Below are positions 53,391 to 62,954 of a DNA stretch of 64,000 bases, piece by piece. Position 1 is the stretch's first letter. Each line of letters begins with the position of its first letter. Both the position numbers and the translations under genes were made by a program. Source of the DNA: Methylobacterium sp. Leaf117 (lineage in GTDB: Bacteria; Pseudomonadota; Alphaproteobacteria; Rhizobiales; Beijerinckiaceae). The notes under the pieces are model-generated. The model saw only the letters and a program-made list of their open reading frames with translations. It made no database searches and was not told the DNA's origin. Where the stretch lies: positions 71,380 through 135,379 of the forward strand of contig NZ_LMNL01000040.1 of the NCBI RefSeq assembly GCF_001422985.1. Direction: 5' to 3'.

Positions 53391-54488
53391 ATGCCGTCGA
53401 CCATCCATTCCGCCGAGGCCGTGATCCGCTTCGAATCCGTCTCGAAGACCTACGCGCCCCGGCGCAACGGGGCGGCGGTCGCCGCCCTGGACGGCATCGA
53501 CCTCGCGGTTCCGGCCGGGTCGATCCTGGGCATCATCGGGCGCTCGGGTGCCGGCAAGTCGACCCTGATCCGCCTGATCAACGGCCTGGAGCGGCCGAGT
53601 GCGGGCCGTGTCTGGGTCGGGGATGCCGAGGTGTCGGCCCTGCGTGCGCGGGAGCTGCGCGCCCTGCGGGCCCGGGTCGGGATGATCTTCCAGCACTTCA
53701 ACCTGCTCTCGTCCCGGGACGCCGCCGGCAACGTCGCGCTGCCCCTGGAGATCGCCAGCTGGGCACCGGTCGCGATCCGGGCGCGGGTCGCCGAGTTGCT
53801 CGATCTCGTGGGGCTCACGGATCAGGCGGGGCGCTATCCCGCCGAGCTGTCGGGCGGACAGAAGCAGCGCGTCGGCATTGCCCGGGCCCTGGCGACGCGG
53901 CCGGAGGTGCTGCTCTCCGACGAGGCGACCTCGGCCCTGGACCCCGAGACCACCCGGTCGATCCTGGCGCTCCTCGCGCGCATCAACCGGGAGCTCGGCC
54001 TCACCATCGTGCTCATCACCCACGAGATGTCGGTGATCCGCGCCGTGGCCGACCGCGTCGCGGTGATCGAGCACGGCGCCATCGTCGAGCAGGGCTCGGC
54101 CTTCGACGTCTTCACCCGGCCGCAGACCGAGATCACGCGCTCCCTCCTCGCGGGCGAAATGGGCCACGGGCTGCCCCCGGTCCTGGCGGCGCGGATCGGA
54201 GCCGGCCCACGCCCGGGCGCGACGGTCGTGCTGCGCATCGCCTTCGAGGACGCCCCGGACGGCACCGCGATCCTGGCGCGGCTCGCCCGCGACACCGGCA
54301 TCGAGGCCGCGATCCTGGCCGGCACCGTGGACGAGATCGGCGGTCGTTCGTTCGGCTCCCTGGCGATCGGGCTGCCGCCGGCGCCCGACGTGGCGGCACG
54401 GGCGCGGGCCTACCTGGCGCAGCACGGCATCGACAGTCAGGTCCTGGGATACCTGCCGCCGGCCCAGGAGGCGTCCCGTGTCGCCTGA
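53391..54488 (+). CDS. metN: methionine ABC transporter ATPase
   Basis: A 365-residue MetN-type ATPase. Walker A GRSGAGKSTLIRLINGLERP, Q-loop IFQHFNLLSSRD, signature ELSGGQKQRVGIARAL and Walker B VLLSDEATSALD are all present. The C-terminal NIL/ACT-like domain (about 265-360) is the methionine-sensing domain that inhibits transport. The stop overlaps the metI start (GTG 54478). First of a complete metNIQ operon. Confidence 0.92.
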   Translation: MPSTIHSAEAVIRFESVSKTYAPRRNGAAVAALDGIDLAVPAGSILGIIGRSGAGKSTLIRLINGLERPSAGRVWVGDAEVSALRARELRALRARVGMIFQHFNLLSSRDAAGNVALPLEIASWAPVAIRARVAELLDLVGLTDQAGRYPAELSGGQKQRVGIARALATRPEVLLSDEATSALDPETTRSILALLARINRELGLTIVLITHEMSVIRAVADRVAVIEHGAIVEQGSAFDVFTRPQTEITRSLLAGEMGHGLPPVLAARIGAGPRPGATVVLRIAFEDAPDGTAILARLARDTGIEAAILAGTVDEIGGRSFGSLAIGLPPAPDVAARARAYLAQHGIDSQVLGYLPPAQEASRVA

Positions 54489-55143
54489 ACTGATCCGCCT
54501 CCTCGTCCAGGCCACCGGCGACACCCTCACGATGGTGGCGCTCGCCGCCTCCCTCGGCACCCTGTTCGGCCTGCCGCTGGGGATCTTCCTGGCCACGAGC
54601 CGGCGGGGCGAGCTCCTCGCCGCGCCGATCGCAAACGCCGTGCTCGGCTTCGTCGTCAACGCGACCCGCTCGACGCCCTTCATCATCCTAGTGGTGGCGA
54701 TCATCCCCTTCACCCGGCTCATCGCCGGCACCTCCATCGGGACCCTCGCCGCCACGGTCCCGCTCACGGTGGCGGCGACGCCCTTCCTGGCGCGCCTGAT
54801 CGAGGCGGCGATCCGTGAGGTCGATCCGGGCCTCGTGGAGGCGGCCCGCGCCTTCGGGGCGAGCCCGGGGCAGATCATCGCCAAGGTGCTGATCCCCGAG
54901 GCGCTGCCCGGCATCGTGTCGGGCCTGACCCTGGCGGTGGTCTCCCTCCTCGGCTTCTCCGCCATGGTCGGCGCCGTCGGCGGCGGCGGCCTCGGCGATC
55001 TCGGCATCCGCTACGGCTACCAGCGCTTCCGGCCCGAGATGATGCTGGCCGTGGTCATCGTCCTCGTGGTCCTCGTCCAGGCGGTGCAGACCGTCGGCGA
55101 GGGCCTGGCGCGGCGCCTGAACCGGCGCATCCGGCAGGCCTGA
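54478..55143 (+). CDS. metI: methionine ABC transporter permease
   Basis: A 221-residue inner-membrane permease with five to six helices and the conserved EAARAFGASPGQII loop. Start is GTG at 54478, overlapping the metN stop by 11 bases. MetI dimers form the membrane channel for D/L-methionine import. Confidence 0.92.
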   Translation: MSPELIRLLVQATGDTLTMVALAASLGTLFGLPLGIFLATSRRGELLAAPIANAVLGFVVNATRSTPFIILVVAIIPFTRLIAGTSIGTLAATVPLTVAATPFLARLIEAAIREVDPGLVEAARAFGASPGQIIAKVLIPEALPGIVSGLTLAVVSLLGFSAMVGAVGGGGLGDLGIRYGYQRFRPEMMLAVVIVLVVLVQAVQTVGEGLARRLNRRIRQA

Positions 55144-55188
55144 CGCGCCCCTTCGCACCCCTCCCGCCTCCAACCCGGACGATCCGCC

Positions 55189-55983
55189 ATGCTGCGCGCC
55201 CTGACCCTCGCCGCCCTCCTCGCCGTGTCCGTCTCGGCTGTGCCCGCTCCAGTGCGGGCCGAACCCCTGACGCGGCTCCGCATCGGGGCGACGCCGGGGC
55301 CGCACGCGCAGATCCTCGAGGCGGTGAAGCCGATCGCGGCGAAGCGGGGGCTCGACCTCCAGATCATCGAATTCTCCGACTACGTCGTGCCGAACGAGGC
55401 CCTCTCGGCCGGCGAGATCGAGGCGAACTCGTTCCAGAACCAGCCCTTCCTCGACAACCAGAAGGCCGACCGGGGCTACCGGATCACCGGCGTCGGCCTC
55501 ACGGTGAACTTCCCCCTCGGCATCTATTCGAAGCGCCACAAAAGCTTCGACGCGGTGCCGAACGGCGGCACCGTGGCGATCCAGAACGACCCGACCAATG
55601 GCGGGCGCTCGCTGCTGCTCCTGCAGGACAACGGCGTGATCAAGCTGGCCCCCGGCACCGGGTTCAAGCCGACGGTGGCAGACATCGTCGAGAATCCGCG
55701 CAGGCTCCGCTTCATCGAGGTGGACGCGGCCCAGACGCCTCGCGCCCTCGACGACGTGGACGCCGCGGCGGTCAACACCAACTACGCGACGCCCGCCGGC
55801 CTCAAGCCCTCCGACGCGCTCCTCAAGGAGGAGCCGAAGGGGCCCTACGTGAACATGCTGGCGGTGCGCGAGGCCGACAAGGACAAGCCCTGGGTCAAGG
55901 CCCTGGTGGAGAGCTACCGCACGCCGGAGACCAAGGCCTTCGTGGAGACGACCTTCGGCGGGGCGGTGCTCACGAGCTGGTAG
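55189..55983 (+). CDS. metQ: methionine-binding protein of ABC transporter
   Basis: A 264-residue NlpA/MetQ-type periplasmic protein with signal peptide (residues 1-24, VRA). Family marks: LRIGATPGPHAQILEAVKPI, IIEFSDYVVPNEALSAGEIE and NSFQNQPFLDNQ. No lipobox cysteine is visible at the cleavage site, so it is probably soluble in the periplasm. Last gene of metNIQ; convergent with ssuB, ten bases apart. Confidence 0.92.
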   Translation: MLRALTLAALLAVSVSAVPAPVRAEPLTRLRIGATPGPHAQILEAVKPIAAKRGLDLQIIEFSDYVVPNEALSAGEIEANSFQNQPFLDNQKADRGYRITGVGLTVNFPLGIYSKRHKSFDAVPNGGTVAIQNDPTNGGRSLLLLQDNGVIKLAPGTGFKPTVADIVENPRRLRFIEVDAAQTPRALDDVDAAAVNTNYATPAGLKPSDALLKEEPKGPYVNMLAVREADKDKPWVKALVESYRTPETKAFVETTFGGAVLTSW

Positions 55984-55993
55984 GCCGCGCCGG

Positions 55994-56749
55994 TCAGGCG
56001 GTCTGCGCCACCGGACGCGGGGGCGCGGCGAGGGACTGGTCCAGCAGGGCCCGCAGGGTGCGCGCGGTCAGATCCTGGGCCGCCGCGTCCCCGGAGCGAG
56101 GCGCATCGAGCGCGACCGTCTCGTGGATGCGGCCGGGATGGGGGCGCATGACCACGACCCGGTCCGCGAGGGACGCGGCCTCGGCGACGTCGTGGGTGAC
56201 GAGGAGGATGGTCGGGCGGGTCTCGGCCCAGAGCGCCAGCAGGTGGCGGTGCAGGTCCTCGCGCGTGACGGCGTCGAGGGCCGAGAAGGGCTCGTCGAGC
56301 AGGAGAACCCGGGGGTCGGCCACGAAGGCCCGGGCGATGGCGACGCGCTGCTGCTGGCCGCCGGAGAGCTCGCGCGGCCAGCGCCCCGCATGCTCGGCGA
56401 GACCGACGCGGTCGAGGGCGCGGGCCACCCGGGCCCGGCGCTCGGCCGCCGGCCGGTCGGCGAGGCCGAACCCCACATTCTCGGCGATGCTGAGCCAGGG
56501 CAGCAGGCGCGGCTCCTGGAAGACCAGGCCGAGGCCGGGATGCGGGCCGTCAATGGTGACGCCGTCGAGCCGGATGGAACCCGCCGTCGCCACGTCGAGG
56601 CCCGCCACAAGGCGCAGGAGGGTGGTCTTGCCGCAGCCCGAGCCACCCACCACGGCGACGATCTCGCCGGGCGCGAGGGAGAGGGTCAGGCCGGAGAGCG
56701 CCCGCGTCCCGTCCGCGTAGGTCTTCGAGAGGTCCTGGATCGTCAGCAT
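55994..56749 (-). CDS. ssuB: aliphatic sulfonate ABC transporter ATPase
   Basis: A 251-residue ATPase close to SsuB. Walker A GGSGCGKTTLLRLV, Q-loop VFQEPRLLPWLSI, signature LSGGQQQRVAIARAF and Walker B VLLLDEPFSALD. Last gene of a five-gene minus-strand operon (61292 to 55994) of flavin dehydrogenase, flavin monooxygenase, binding protein, permease and this ATPase. Confidence 0.92.
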   Translation of the reverse strand: MLTIQDLSKTYADGTRALSGLTLSLAPGEIVAVVGGSGCGKTTLLRLVAGLDVATAGSIRLDGVTIDGPHPGLGLVFQEPRLLPWLSIAENVGFGLADRPAAERRARVARALDRVGLAEHAGRWPRELSGGQQQRVAIARAFVADPRVLLLDEPFSALDAVTREDLHRHLLALWAETRPTILLVTHDVAEAASLADRVVVMRPHPGRIHETVALDAPRSGDAAAQDLTARTLRALLDQSLAAPPRPVAQTA

Positions 56750-56788
56750 CGCTCTGTGTCCGAAGCCATGATTTCGGCGGGGCCGGTC

Positions 56789-57661
56789 CTAGAGGACGCC
56801 GCGGCTGACATCCTGCCAGCGCAGCAGCGGCCGGGTCGCCAGGACGAGGAGGCCGTCGGCGAGCTTGCCCAACAGGGCGAAGGCCAGGATGGCCGCCAGG
56901 ATCTGGTCCGGCTTCCCGAATTGCTGGCCGTCCACCAGGAGGTAGCCGAGCCCTTCCGAGGCGCCCATCAGCTCGGCCGCCACCACGAACAGGAAGCCGA
57001 GCCCGAGGCCGGTGCGGAGCGCCACCAGGGTGCCGGGTAGTACCGCCGGCAGGAGGATGCGGCGGGCGAGCGCGAGGCGCGACAGGCGGAAGATGCGCCC
57101 GACCTCCACGAGCTTGCGATCCACCGACGCGATCGCGCCGGAAACTCCAACATAGACCGGGAAGAACACCCCGACGGCGATGAGCACGACCTTCGGCGTC
57201 TCGAGGATGCCGAGCCAGAGGATGAAGAGCGGCACCCAGGCGAGCGAGGGCACCGCCCGCAGGGCCTGCAGGCTGGGGTCGAGGAGGTGACGGGCCAGCG
57301 GCAGCGTGCCGGTGAGGGCGCCCACGAGGATGCCCGCCCCGGCGCCGGCCACGAAGCCGAGGGCGACGCGCAGCAGCGTCGCCTGGACGTGCAGCCGGAG
57401 GTCCCCGGACTGGGCCAGCGCCAGCAGCGTGCCGAGGACCCGGCTCGGCGGCGGCAGCAGCCGCCCCTGGGCGAGGCCCGACCGGATAGCGAGCTCCCAG
57501 CCCAGGGCGAGGGCCAGGGGGATCAGGATGCCGAGGACGAGGCGCCCGCCCGTGCGACCGGCACCCCGTCGCCAGGATCGGTTCAGCCCGGGCATTGCCG
57601 GAGCGGTGCCGTCGCCTCCCGTGCCGGACGCGAGGAGCGGGGACGCGGTTCCCGCGCTCAC
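56789..57661 (-). CDS. ssuC: aliphatic sulfonate ABC transporter permease
   Basis: A 290-residue SsuC-like permease with six helices; EVGRIFRLSRLALARRILLP is the conserved cytoplasmic EAA loop, and RAVPSLAWVPLFILWLGILE is a typical family stretch. The start is GTG at 57661, overlapping the ssuA stop (GTGA); a longer open frame beyond this has no family match. Confidence 0.91.
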   Translation of the reverse strand: MSAGTASPLLASGTGGDGTAPAMPGLNRSWRRGAGRTGGRLVLGILIPLALALGWELAIRSGLAQGRLLPPPSRVLGTLLALAQSGDLRLHVQATLLRVALGFVAGAGAGILVGALTGTLPLARHLLDPSLQALRAVPSLAWVPLFILWLGILETPKVVLIAVGVFFPVYVGVSGAIASVDRKLVEVGRIFRLSRLALARRILLPAVLPGTLVALRTGLGLGFLFVVAAELMGASEGLGYLLVDGQQFGKPDQILAAILAFALLGKLADGLLVLATRPLLRWQDVSRGVL

Positions 57662-58662
57662 CGCTCGGACCCGGCTGTGAAGCGGGGATCGATCAGCCCG
57701 TCGACGGCCGCGGCCACGTCGGTCTCCGCCGGGATCACGCCGGCCTGCTGAAGGGCGACACCCGCCGCTCGGATGCTCTCGGCCTGGACCCGGCCGATCT
57801 CGGGCCGGCTCAGATCGGTGCGGGCGAGCTGGCGGGCGATCACGGCTTCGGGCAGCTTGGTCGCGGCCACGAGGGCGCGCGTCACGGCCTCCGGGTTGGC
57901 GATCGCATAGGTGCGCGCCTGCTCGTAGGCGGCGATGACAACTTTCACGAGGTCCGGATAGGCCTTGGCGAAATCCTCGCGCACGTCGAGGACGCCCCAG
58001 GTGTTGGCGGCCGGGTCCCGGAAGAACAGGCGGGTGCCGCCCTCGATCTCGGAGGCCGCCATCATCGGGTCGAGGCCGGCCCAGGCGTCGACGTCGCCGC
58101 GCTCCAGGGCGGTGCGCCCGTCGGCATGCTGGAGCAGGACGAGCTTGGCGTCCTTCTCGGTGAGCCCTGCGCCTTGGAGGGCGCGGACGAGGAAGATGTG
58201 CGGATCGGTGCCCCGCGTCACCGCGATCCGCTTGCCCTTGAGGTCCGCGGGCGTCCGAATACCGCTGTCCTTCGTGGTCACCAGGGCGGTCCATTCCGGC
58301 TGCGAGTAGGCGTAGATCGCCTTGACCGGGTTGCCGTTGAGGCGCGCCAGCAGAGCGGCCGCCCCGGCCGAGGAGCCGAAGTCGATGGCCCCGCCGTTCA
58401 GGAATTCCAGCGCCTTGTTCGAGCCGAGCGACTGCGTCCAGCGCACGGCGATGCCCCGCTCCTTCAGGGCGGATTCGAGGAAGCCCCTCTCCTTCAGGAC
58501 AAGGCTGACCGGGTTGTAGGTCGCCCAGTCGAGGCGAACCTCCGTCACCTCGGCGGCCTCGCTCCGCCGGGCCGCGCCCAGCGGCAGGAGGGCCACGCAG
58601 GCGGCGGCGAGGAGAAAGCGGCGGTTGAGGGAGACGTGGCGGCGCCGCGGGCGGATCGTCAT
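57658..58662 (-). CDS. ssuA: aliphatic sulfonate ABC transporter binding protein
   Basis: A 334-residue SsuA-like periplasmic protein. A signal peptide spans about residues 1-35 (RRFLLAAACVALLPLGAARR). Patches: VRLDWATYNPVSLVLKERGF, AIDFGSSAGAAALLARLNG and GKRIAVTRGTDPHIFLVRAL. It binds alkanesulfonates or similar organosulfur compounds for import. The ATG at 58662 lies 35 bases after the monooxygenase gene; ssuC overlaps its end by four bases. Confidence 0.91.
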   Translation of the reverse strand: MTIRPRRRHVSLNRRFLLAAACVALLPLGAARRSEAAEVTEVRLDWATYNPVSLVLKERGFLESALKERGIAVRWTQSLGSNKALEFLNGGAIDFGSSAGAAALLARLNGNPVKAIYAYSQPEWTALVTTKDSGIRTPADLKGKRIAVTRGTDPHIFLVRALQGAGLTEKDAKLVLLQHADGRTALERGDVDAWAGLDPMMAASEIEGGTRLFFRDPAANTWGVLDVREDFAKAYPDLVKVVIAAYEQARTYAIANPEAVTRALVAATKLPEAVIARQLARTDLSRPEIGRVQAESIRAAGVALQQAGVIPAETDVAAAVDGLIDPRFTAGSER

Positions 58663-58697
58663 GGGCTCGGGGTCCTGATGCGTAGAGGAGGGACGGG

Positions 58698-60062
58698 TCA
58701 TGGGGCGGTCGGCACCCGGATCGCGGCGGCGGGGTGGCGATGGGACGGCCGCGGCAGGCCGAGGTTTTCGCGAAGAGTGCGGCCCTCGTAATCCGTGCGG
58801 AACAGGCCGCGGCGCTGGAGTTCGGGGATCACCAGGGCGGCGAAATCGTCGAGGCCGCCGGGCAGGGTCGGCGGCATGATGTTGAAGCCGTCCGCGCCGT
58901 GGGCCTCGAAGCGCTCCTGCAGCGCGTCTGCGATCCGGCTCGGCGTGCCGACCAGGGTCCAGTGCCCGCGGGCGCCGGCGATGCGCAGATAAAGCTCGCG
59001 GATGGTCAGCCCCTCGCGCCGCGCCAGCGTCAGCATCAGGGCCTGCCGGCTCTTGCCGCCCTCGGTCTCGGGCAGATCCGGCACCGGGGCCTCGTCCGGA
59101 TAGGCCGACAGGTCGGCGCCGGCGAGCTGTTCGAGGAGCGAGCGGCCGACCACGGGGTGGATCAGGTCCTGCAATTCCCCGTAGCGGTCCTGGGCCTCGC
59201 CCTCCGTGCGTCCGACGACCGGGAAGGCGCCGGGCATGATCTTGAGATGATCGGGGTCGCGCCCGAAGCCGGCCATGCGGCCCTTCACGTCGGCATAGAA
59301 GGCGGTCGCGTCCGCCAGGGTCTCTTGCGCGGTGAAGACGATTTCGGCGGTGCGGGCGGCCAGCGCCTTGCCGGCCTCTGAGGAGCCCGCCTGCACCACG
59401 ACCGGATGACCCTGCGGCGGGCGCGGCACGTTGAGAGGTCCGCGCACCGAGAAGTGCGCGCCCTCGTGAGCCAGGAGGTGCAACCGGTCCGGGTCGAAGA
59501 ACCGGCCGGACTCCCGGTCGCGCACGAAGGCGTCGTCCGCGTAAGAATCCCACAGGCCCCGGACCACGTCGACGAACTCCTCCGCCCGGGCGTAGCGGTG
59601 GGCATGGGCGAGGTGGCTCTCGCGGCTGAAGTTCCAGGCCTCGCGCGGGTCAGCGGAGGTCACGAGGTTCCAGCCGGCCCTGCCCTCGCTGAGGTAGTCG
59701 AGGGAGGCGAACTTGCGGGCGACGTGGAACGGCTCGTTGTAGGTGGTGGAGGCCGTGGCCACGAGGCCGATCCGCTCGGTCACCGCCGCGAGGTGGGAGA
59801 GCAGGGTCAGGGGCTCGAACTGCCCGACGTAGCGGATCGCCGTCCGGCTCAGGGCGTCGATGTCCTCGCCCCGGACCGCGACACCGTCGGCAAGGAAGAT
59901 CAGATCGAACTTCGCCGCCTCCGCCGTCCTGGCGATCCGCCGGTAATGCGCGGCGTTGACCCCGGCATCGGCCTGGGCGGACGGGTGCCGCCAGGCCGCG
60001 ACGTGGTGCCCGCCAGGATACAGGAAGGCGCCGAGGCGCATGCGGTCGGAGCGGGCCGGCAT
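58698..60062 (-). CDS. LLM-class flavin monooxygenase, NtaA/SnaA/DszA type
   Basis: A 454-residue monooxygenase of the nitrilotriacetate/dibenzothiophene-sulfone group. Marks: the opening RLGAFLYPGGHHVAAWRHP, FDLIFLADGVAVRGEDIDAL, the FASLDYLSEGRAGWNLVTS loop and PVVVQAGSSEAGKALAA. It should need FMNH2 from a separate reductase. Between a flavin dehydrogenase gene (12-base gap) and ssuA in one operon, it probably acts on an imported sulfur compound. Confidence 0.9.
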   Translation of the reverse strand: MPARSDRMRLGAFLYPGGHHVAAWRHPSAQADAGVNAAHYRRIARTAEAAKFDLIFLADGVAVRGEDIDALSRTAIRYVGQFEPLTLLSHLAAVTERIGLVATASTTYNEPFHVARKFASLDYLSEGRAGWNLVTSADPREAWNFSRESHLAHAHRYARAEEFVDVVRGLWDSYADDAFVRDRESGRFFDPDRLHLLAHEGAHFSVRGPLNVPRPPQGHPVVVQAGSSEAGKALAARTAEIVFTAQETLADATAFYADVKGRMAGFGRDPDHLKIMPGAFPVVGRTEGEAQDRYGELQDLIHPVVGRSLLEQLAGADLSAYPDEAPVPDLPETEGGKSRQALMLTLARREGLTIRELYLRIAGARGHWTLVGTPSRIADALQERFEAHGADGFNIMPPTLPGGLDDFAALVIPELQRRGLFRTDYEGRTLRENLGLPRPSHRHPAAAIRVPTAP

Positions 60063-60074
60063 CGCGGGCTGACC

Positions 60075-61292
60075 TCAGGCCGAACCGACTCGGTACTCGC
60101 GCGGCGGCGCGGTGCCGTTGACCGCGAAGGCCCCGACGATGCGGTCGCGGTAGATCCGCGGATTGTGCGAGGCGATGGTGCGGGCGTTGCGCCAGTAGCG
60201 GTCGAGGCCCAGGCCCTCCTTCACCGCGGAGGCGCCCAGCGCGTCGAACAGGCCGGTGGTGGCCTCCAGCACGAGGTTCGTCACCACCGTGACCGCCTGG
60301 TTGACCTCGACGTCGGCAAGCGCCGCCGATCCCGTCGGATCGGCCCCGTCGCGGCGGACCTCGAACACCCGCTGCAGCGCCTCGGCCGCCTTCAGCACGA
60401 TGGCGCCGGCCGCGTAGGCGTTGCCCCGCACGCGGCCGACCACCGCCTGGATCTGCGGGTCGTCGCCGGTGCGGGCCGCGTTGCCGTGGCTGTAGACGCG
60501 CCGGCGCTCCCCCACGAGCCGGGCGACGTCCTCGGCCGCCGCCCGGCCGATGCCGGCCAGCGTGGCGAGGTGCACGAGCTGGAAGAACGCCATGGCGTAG
60601 GGGAAGCGCGCCGGGTCCGGCTTGATCCAATCGGCCTCGACTACCACCCCGGTGAAATGCGCGGTGCCGCTCGCCGTCAGCGCCTGCCCGAACCCGTCCC
60701 AGTCGTCGACGATCTCGACGCCCAGGGCCTGGGTCGAGACCACCGCGACCACGGGCGCGCCGTCCTCGTCCTGGGCCGAGAGGTGGATCCAGTCGGCGAA
60801 GAGCGAGCCGGTCGTATAGAACTTCCGACCGTCGACGACCCGCTCGGCCCCGCGCCGGCGGAGGATGGTGTCGAACTGGCCGACCTTGGCCTCCCCGGTC
60901 TCGGAGACGCCGCTGCCGATGGTCTCCCCGGCGGCGATCCGCTCGGTCCAGCGCGCCCGCCATTCGGGCGAGGTCGAGCACAGCACGTCCTCGGTGAAGC
61001 CGAAATGCGCGCGCAGCGCGTTGGTGACGTTGGAATCGGCCTGCGACAGCTCGATCAGCAGATTGAACAGTTCGGGCAGGCTCGCCCCGTGCCCGCCCGC
61101 CGCTTCCGGTAGCCGAAGGGTGGTGAAGCCCGCTTCCTTGAGCCAGCCGATCTCGGCATGCGGCAACCGGCGTTCGCCGTCCCGGGCCACGGCGGTCGCA
61201 CGGATCTCGGCAAAGGCCGGTCGGAAGCGTGCGGCGAGGTCCTCGTAGCGAGCGCTCGGGCCGGCACCCCAGCCCGCATCCGTTTGCGACAT
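60075..61292 (-). CDS. SfnB-like flavin-dependent acyl-CoA dehydrogenase-family protein
   Basis: A 405-residue protein of the acyl-CoA dehydrogenase fold, close to SfnB/SoxC-DszC-type monooxygenases found in sulfur acquisition loci. Patches: EAGFTTLRLPEAAGGHGASL, IGSGVSETGEAKVGQFDTIL, VDGRKFYTTGSLFADWIHLS. The catalytic acyl-CoA base is not evident, and the context suggests oxygenation of sulfur compounds. First gene of the minus-strand operon. Its divergent promoter region with the gene at 61557 contains a 14-base perfect palindrome. Confidence 0.87.
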   Translation of the reverse strand: MSQTDAGWGAGPSARYEDLAARFRPAFAEIRATAVARDGERRLPHAEIGWLKEAGFTTLRLPEAAGGHGASLPELFNLLIELSQADSNVTNALRAHFGFTEDVLCSTSPEWRARWTERIAAGETIGSGVSETGEAKVGQFDTILRRRGAERVVDGRKFYTTGSLFADWIHLSAQDEDGAPVVAVVSTQALGVEIVDDWDGFGQALTASGTAHFTGVVVEADWIKPDPARFPYAMAFFQLVHLATLAGIGRAAAEDVARLVGERRRVYSHGNAARTGDDPQIQAVVGRVRGNAYAAGAIVLKAAEALQRVFEVRRDGADPTGSAALADVEVNQAVTVVTNLVLEATTGLFDALGASAVKEGLGLDRYWRNARTIASHNPRIYRDRIVGAFAVNGTAPPREYRVGSA

Positions 61293-61440
61293 GATCCTGC
61301 AATCCCGTCCTGAGCCGCGTCCGAACCAACGGACCAGACGCGGCGGCAGCCGTTGGAATCCGGGATTATCGCTCGAAACTCAAGTCTTCGTGCCGATAAT
61401 ACCGTGATATGGCACCAATTTGGGATGCGTATCTCTTCGA

Positions 61441-61454
61441 TCATCCATGGATGA
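61441..61454. promoter_or_regulatory. perfect palindrome TCATCCATGGATGA between divergent sulfur operons
   Basis: A 14-base perfect inverted repeat in the 264-base gap between the SfnB-like gene (minus) and the DszA-like gene (plus), flanked by GATC on both sides. A good candidate operator for a regulator controlling both. Confidence 0.5.
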
Positions 61455-61556
61455 ACGATCCTGCTACTACAAAGTCATTGAGGAAAAGAACGTTCTTGTT
61501 GACTGGATGGACGGGACCAATACCCTGACCTTCCCACCCTGCGGACGGATCCTCCG

Positions 61557-62954
61557 ATGACGATGCGCCGAGAACTGCGGCTGAACGCCTTCCAGATGGC
61601 CTCGCCGGGCCATACCTGGGCCGGCCTGTGGCGGCATCCGCGCGACACCGGCAGCGCCTATTACAGCCTCGACTATTGGGTCGATCTGGCGCGAACCGCC
61701 GAGCGCGGCCTCTTCGACGGAATTTTCCTCGCCGACGTGCTCGGGCAATACGACGTCTACGGCGGCAGCGCCGACACGGCCCTGGCGCGGGCCGCGCAGG
61801 CGCCCAATCTCGATCCGTTCCTGCTGGTGCCCGCCATGGCGCAGGCGACGCGCCATCTTGGTTTCGGCGTCACTGCCAATCTGACCTACGAGCACCCCTA
61901 TCCCTTCGCCCGCCGGATCACGACCCTCGACCACCTCACCGGCGGCCGGGTCGGCTGGAACATCGTCACCGGCTATCTCGAGAGCGGCGCCCGCGGCATG
62001 GGCCAGGACACGGCCCGGGCGCACGACGCCCGCTACGAGGCGGGGGACGACTTTCTGGAGGCCGCCTACAAGCTGTGGGAGGGCAGCTGGGAGGCGGGCG
62101 CCGTGCGGCGCGACCGGGCCGGCGGCGTCTTCACCGATCCGGAACGGGTCCACCGCATCCGGCACGACGGTCCTTACTACCGCGTCGACGGCCGCCACCT
62201 CGCCGAGCCCTCGCCCCAGCGCACGCCGGTGCTCTACCAGGCGGGCACCTCCCGGCGGGGCAAGCTCTTCGCGGGGCGCCACGCCGAGGCCGTGTTCCTC
62301 AACGGCCAGACGAAGCCGCTCGCCGGCAAGGCCGTGCGCGACCTGCGCGAGGCGGCCCGCGCCGCAGGGCGTGACCCTTACGACATCCGCATGTTCCTCG
62401 GCGCCACGGTGATCGTGGCGCCGACCCGCGCCGAGGCCCTGTCCTTACGCGACGAGTATGCGCGCTACATCGACGTCGAGGGCCAGCTCGCCCTGGTCTC
62501 GGGCTGGACCGGCATCGACCTCTCGACCCTGGGGCCCGAAGAGGGCTTGGCCTATGTCCAGACGAACGCCATGCAGTCCCTGGTGGAGACCCTGACGCAA
62601 GCCGGGGAGCGGCCCTTCACCCGGGCGGACTTCGCAGCGTTCGGCCCGCGCGGGGCCCGGGCGCCCTTCATCGTCGGCGCGCCCTCGGAAGTCGCCGACG
62701 AACTCGTCGCCTGGGCCGAGGCCACTGACGCCGACGGCTTCAACCTGACCCGCGCGGTAGCGCCGGAAACCCTGGAAGCTTTCGTCGACCTCGTCGTGCC
62801 GGAACTCCAGACGCGTGGCGCCTTCAAGACTCAGTATGCGGAGGGCACACTGCGCGAGAAGCTTTTCCCTGGCAGCGGCCCACTCCTGAAGGCAAGCCAT
62901 CCCGGAGCGGTCTTCCGCCGCGGGACGCCGGAGGCCTTGCTGGCCGCGTCATGA
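61557..62954 (+). CDS. LLM-class flavin monooxygenase, DszA/NtaA type
   Basis: A 465-residue monooxygenase related to dibenzothiophene-sulfone and nitrilotriacetate monooxygenases. Opening LNAFQMASPGHTWAGLWRHP, then GLFDGIFLADVLGQYDVYGG, the DHLTGGRVGWNIVTGYLESG loop and PVLYQAGTSRRGKLFAGRHA. It stands alone on the plus strand, divergent from the SfnB-like operon. Substrate probably another organosulfur compound; a paralogue of the gene at 58698 rather than a copy. Confidence 0.9.
   Translation: MTMRRELRLNAFQMASPGHTWAGLWRHPRDTGSAYYSLDYWVDLARTAERGLFDGIFLADVLGQYDVYGGSADTALARAAQAPNLDPFLLVPAMAQATRHLGFGVTANLTYEHPYPFARRITTLDHLTGGRVGWNIVTGYLESGARGMGQDTARAHDARYEAGDDFLEAAYKLWEGSWEAGAVRRDRAGGVFTDPERVHRIRHDGPYYRVDGRHLAEPSPQRTPVLYQAGTSRRGKLFAGRHAEAVFLNGQTKPLAGKAVRDLREAARAAGRDPYDIRMFLGATVIVAPTRAEALSLRDEYARYIDVEGQLALVSGWTGIDLSTLGPEEGLAYVQTNAMQSLVETLTQAGERPFTRADFAAFGPRGARAPFIVGAPSEVADELVAWAEATDADGFNLTRAVAPETLEAFVDLVVPELQTRGAFKTQYAEGTLREKLFPGSGPLLKASHPGAVFRRGTPEALLAAS

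Noticed and set aside
53160..55007. 615-codon minus-strand open frame opposite metN/metI
   Set aside because: Arg/Gly-rich translation with no domain; antisense shadow of the intact metNI genes.
59650..61329. 559-codon minus-strand open frame overlapping the SfnB-like gene in another frame
   Set aside because: The SfnB-like frame is clearly the coding one; this is a high-GC shadow.
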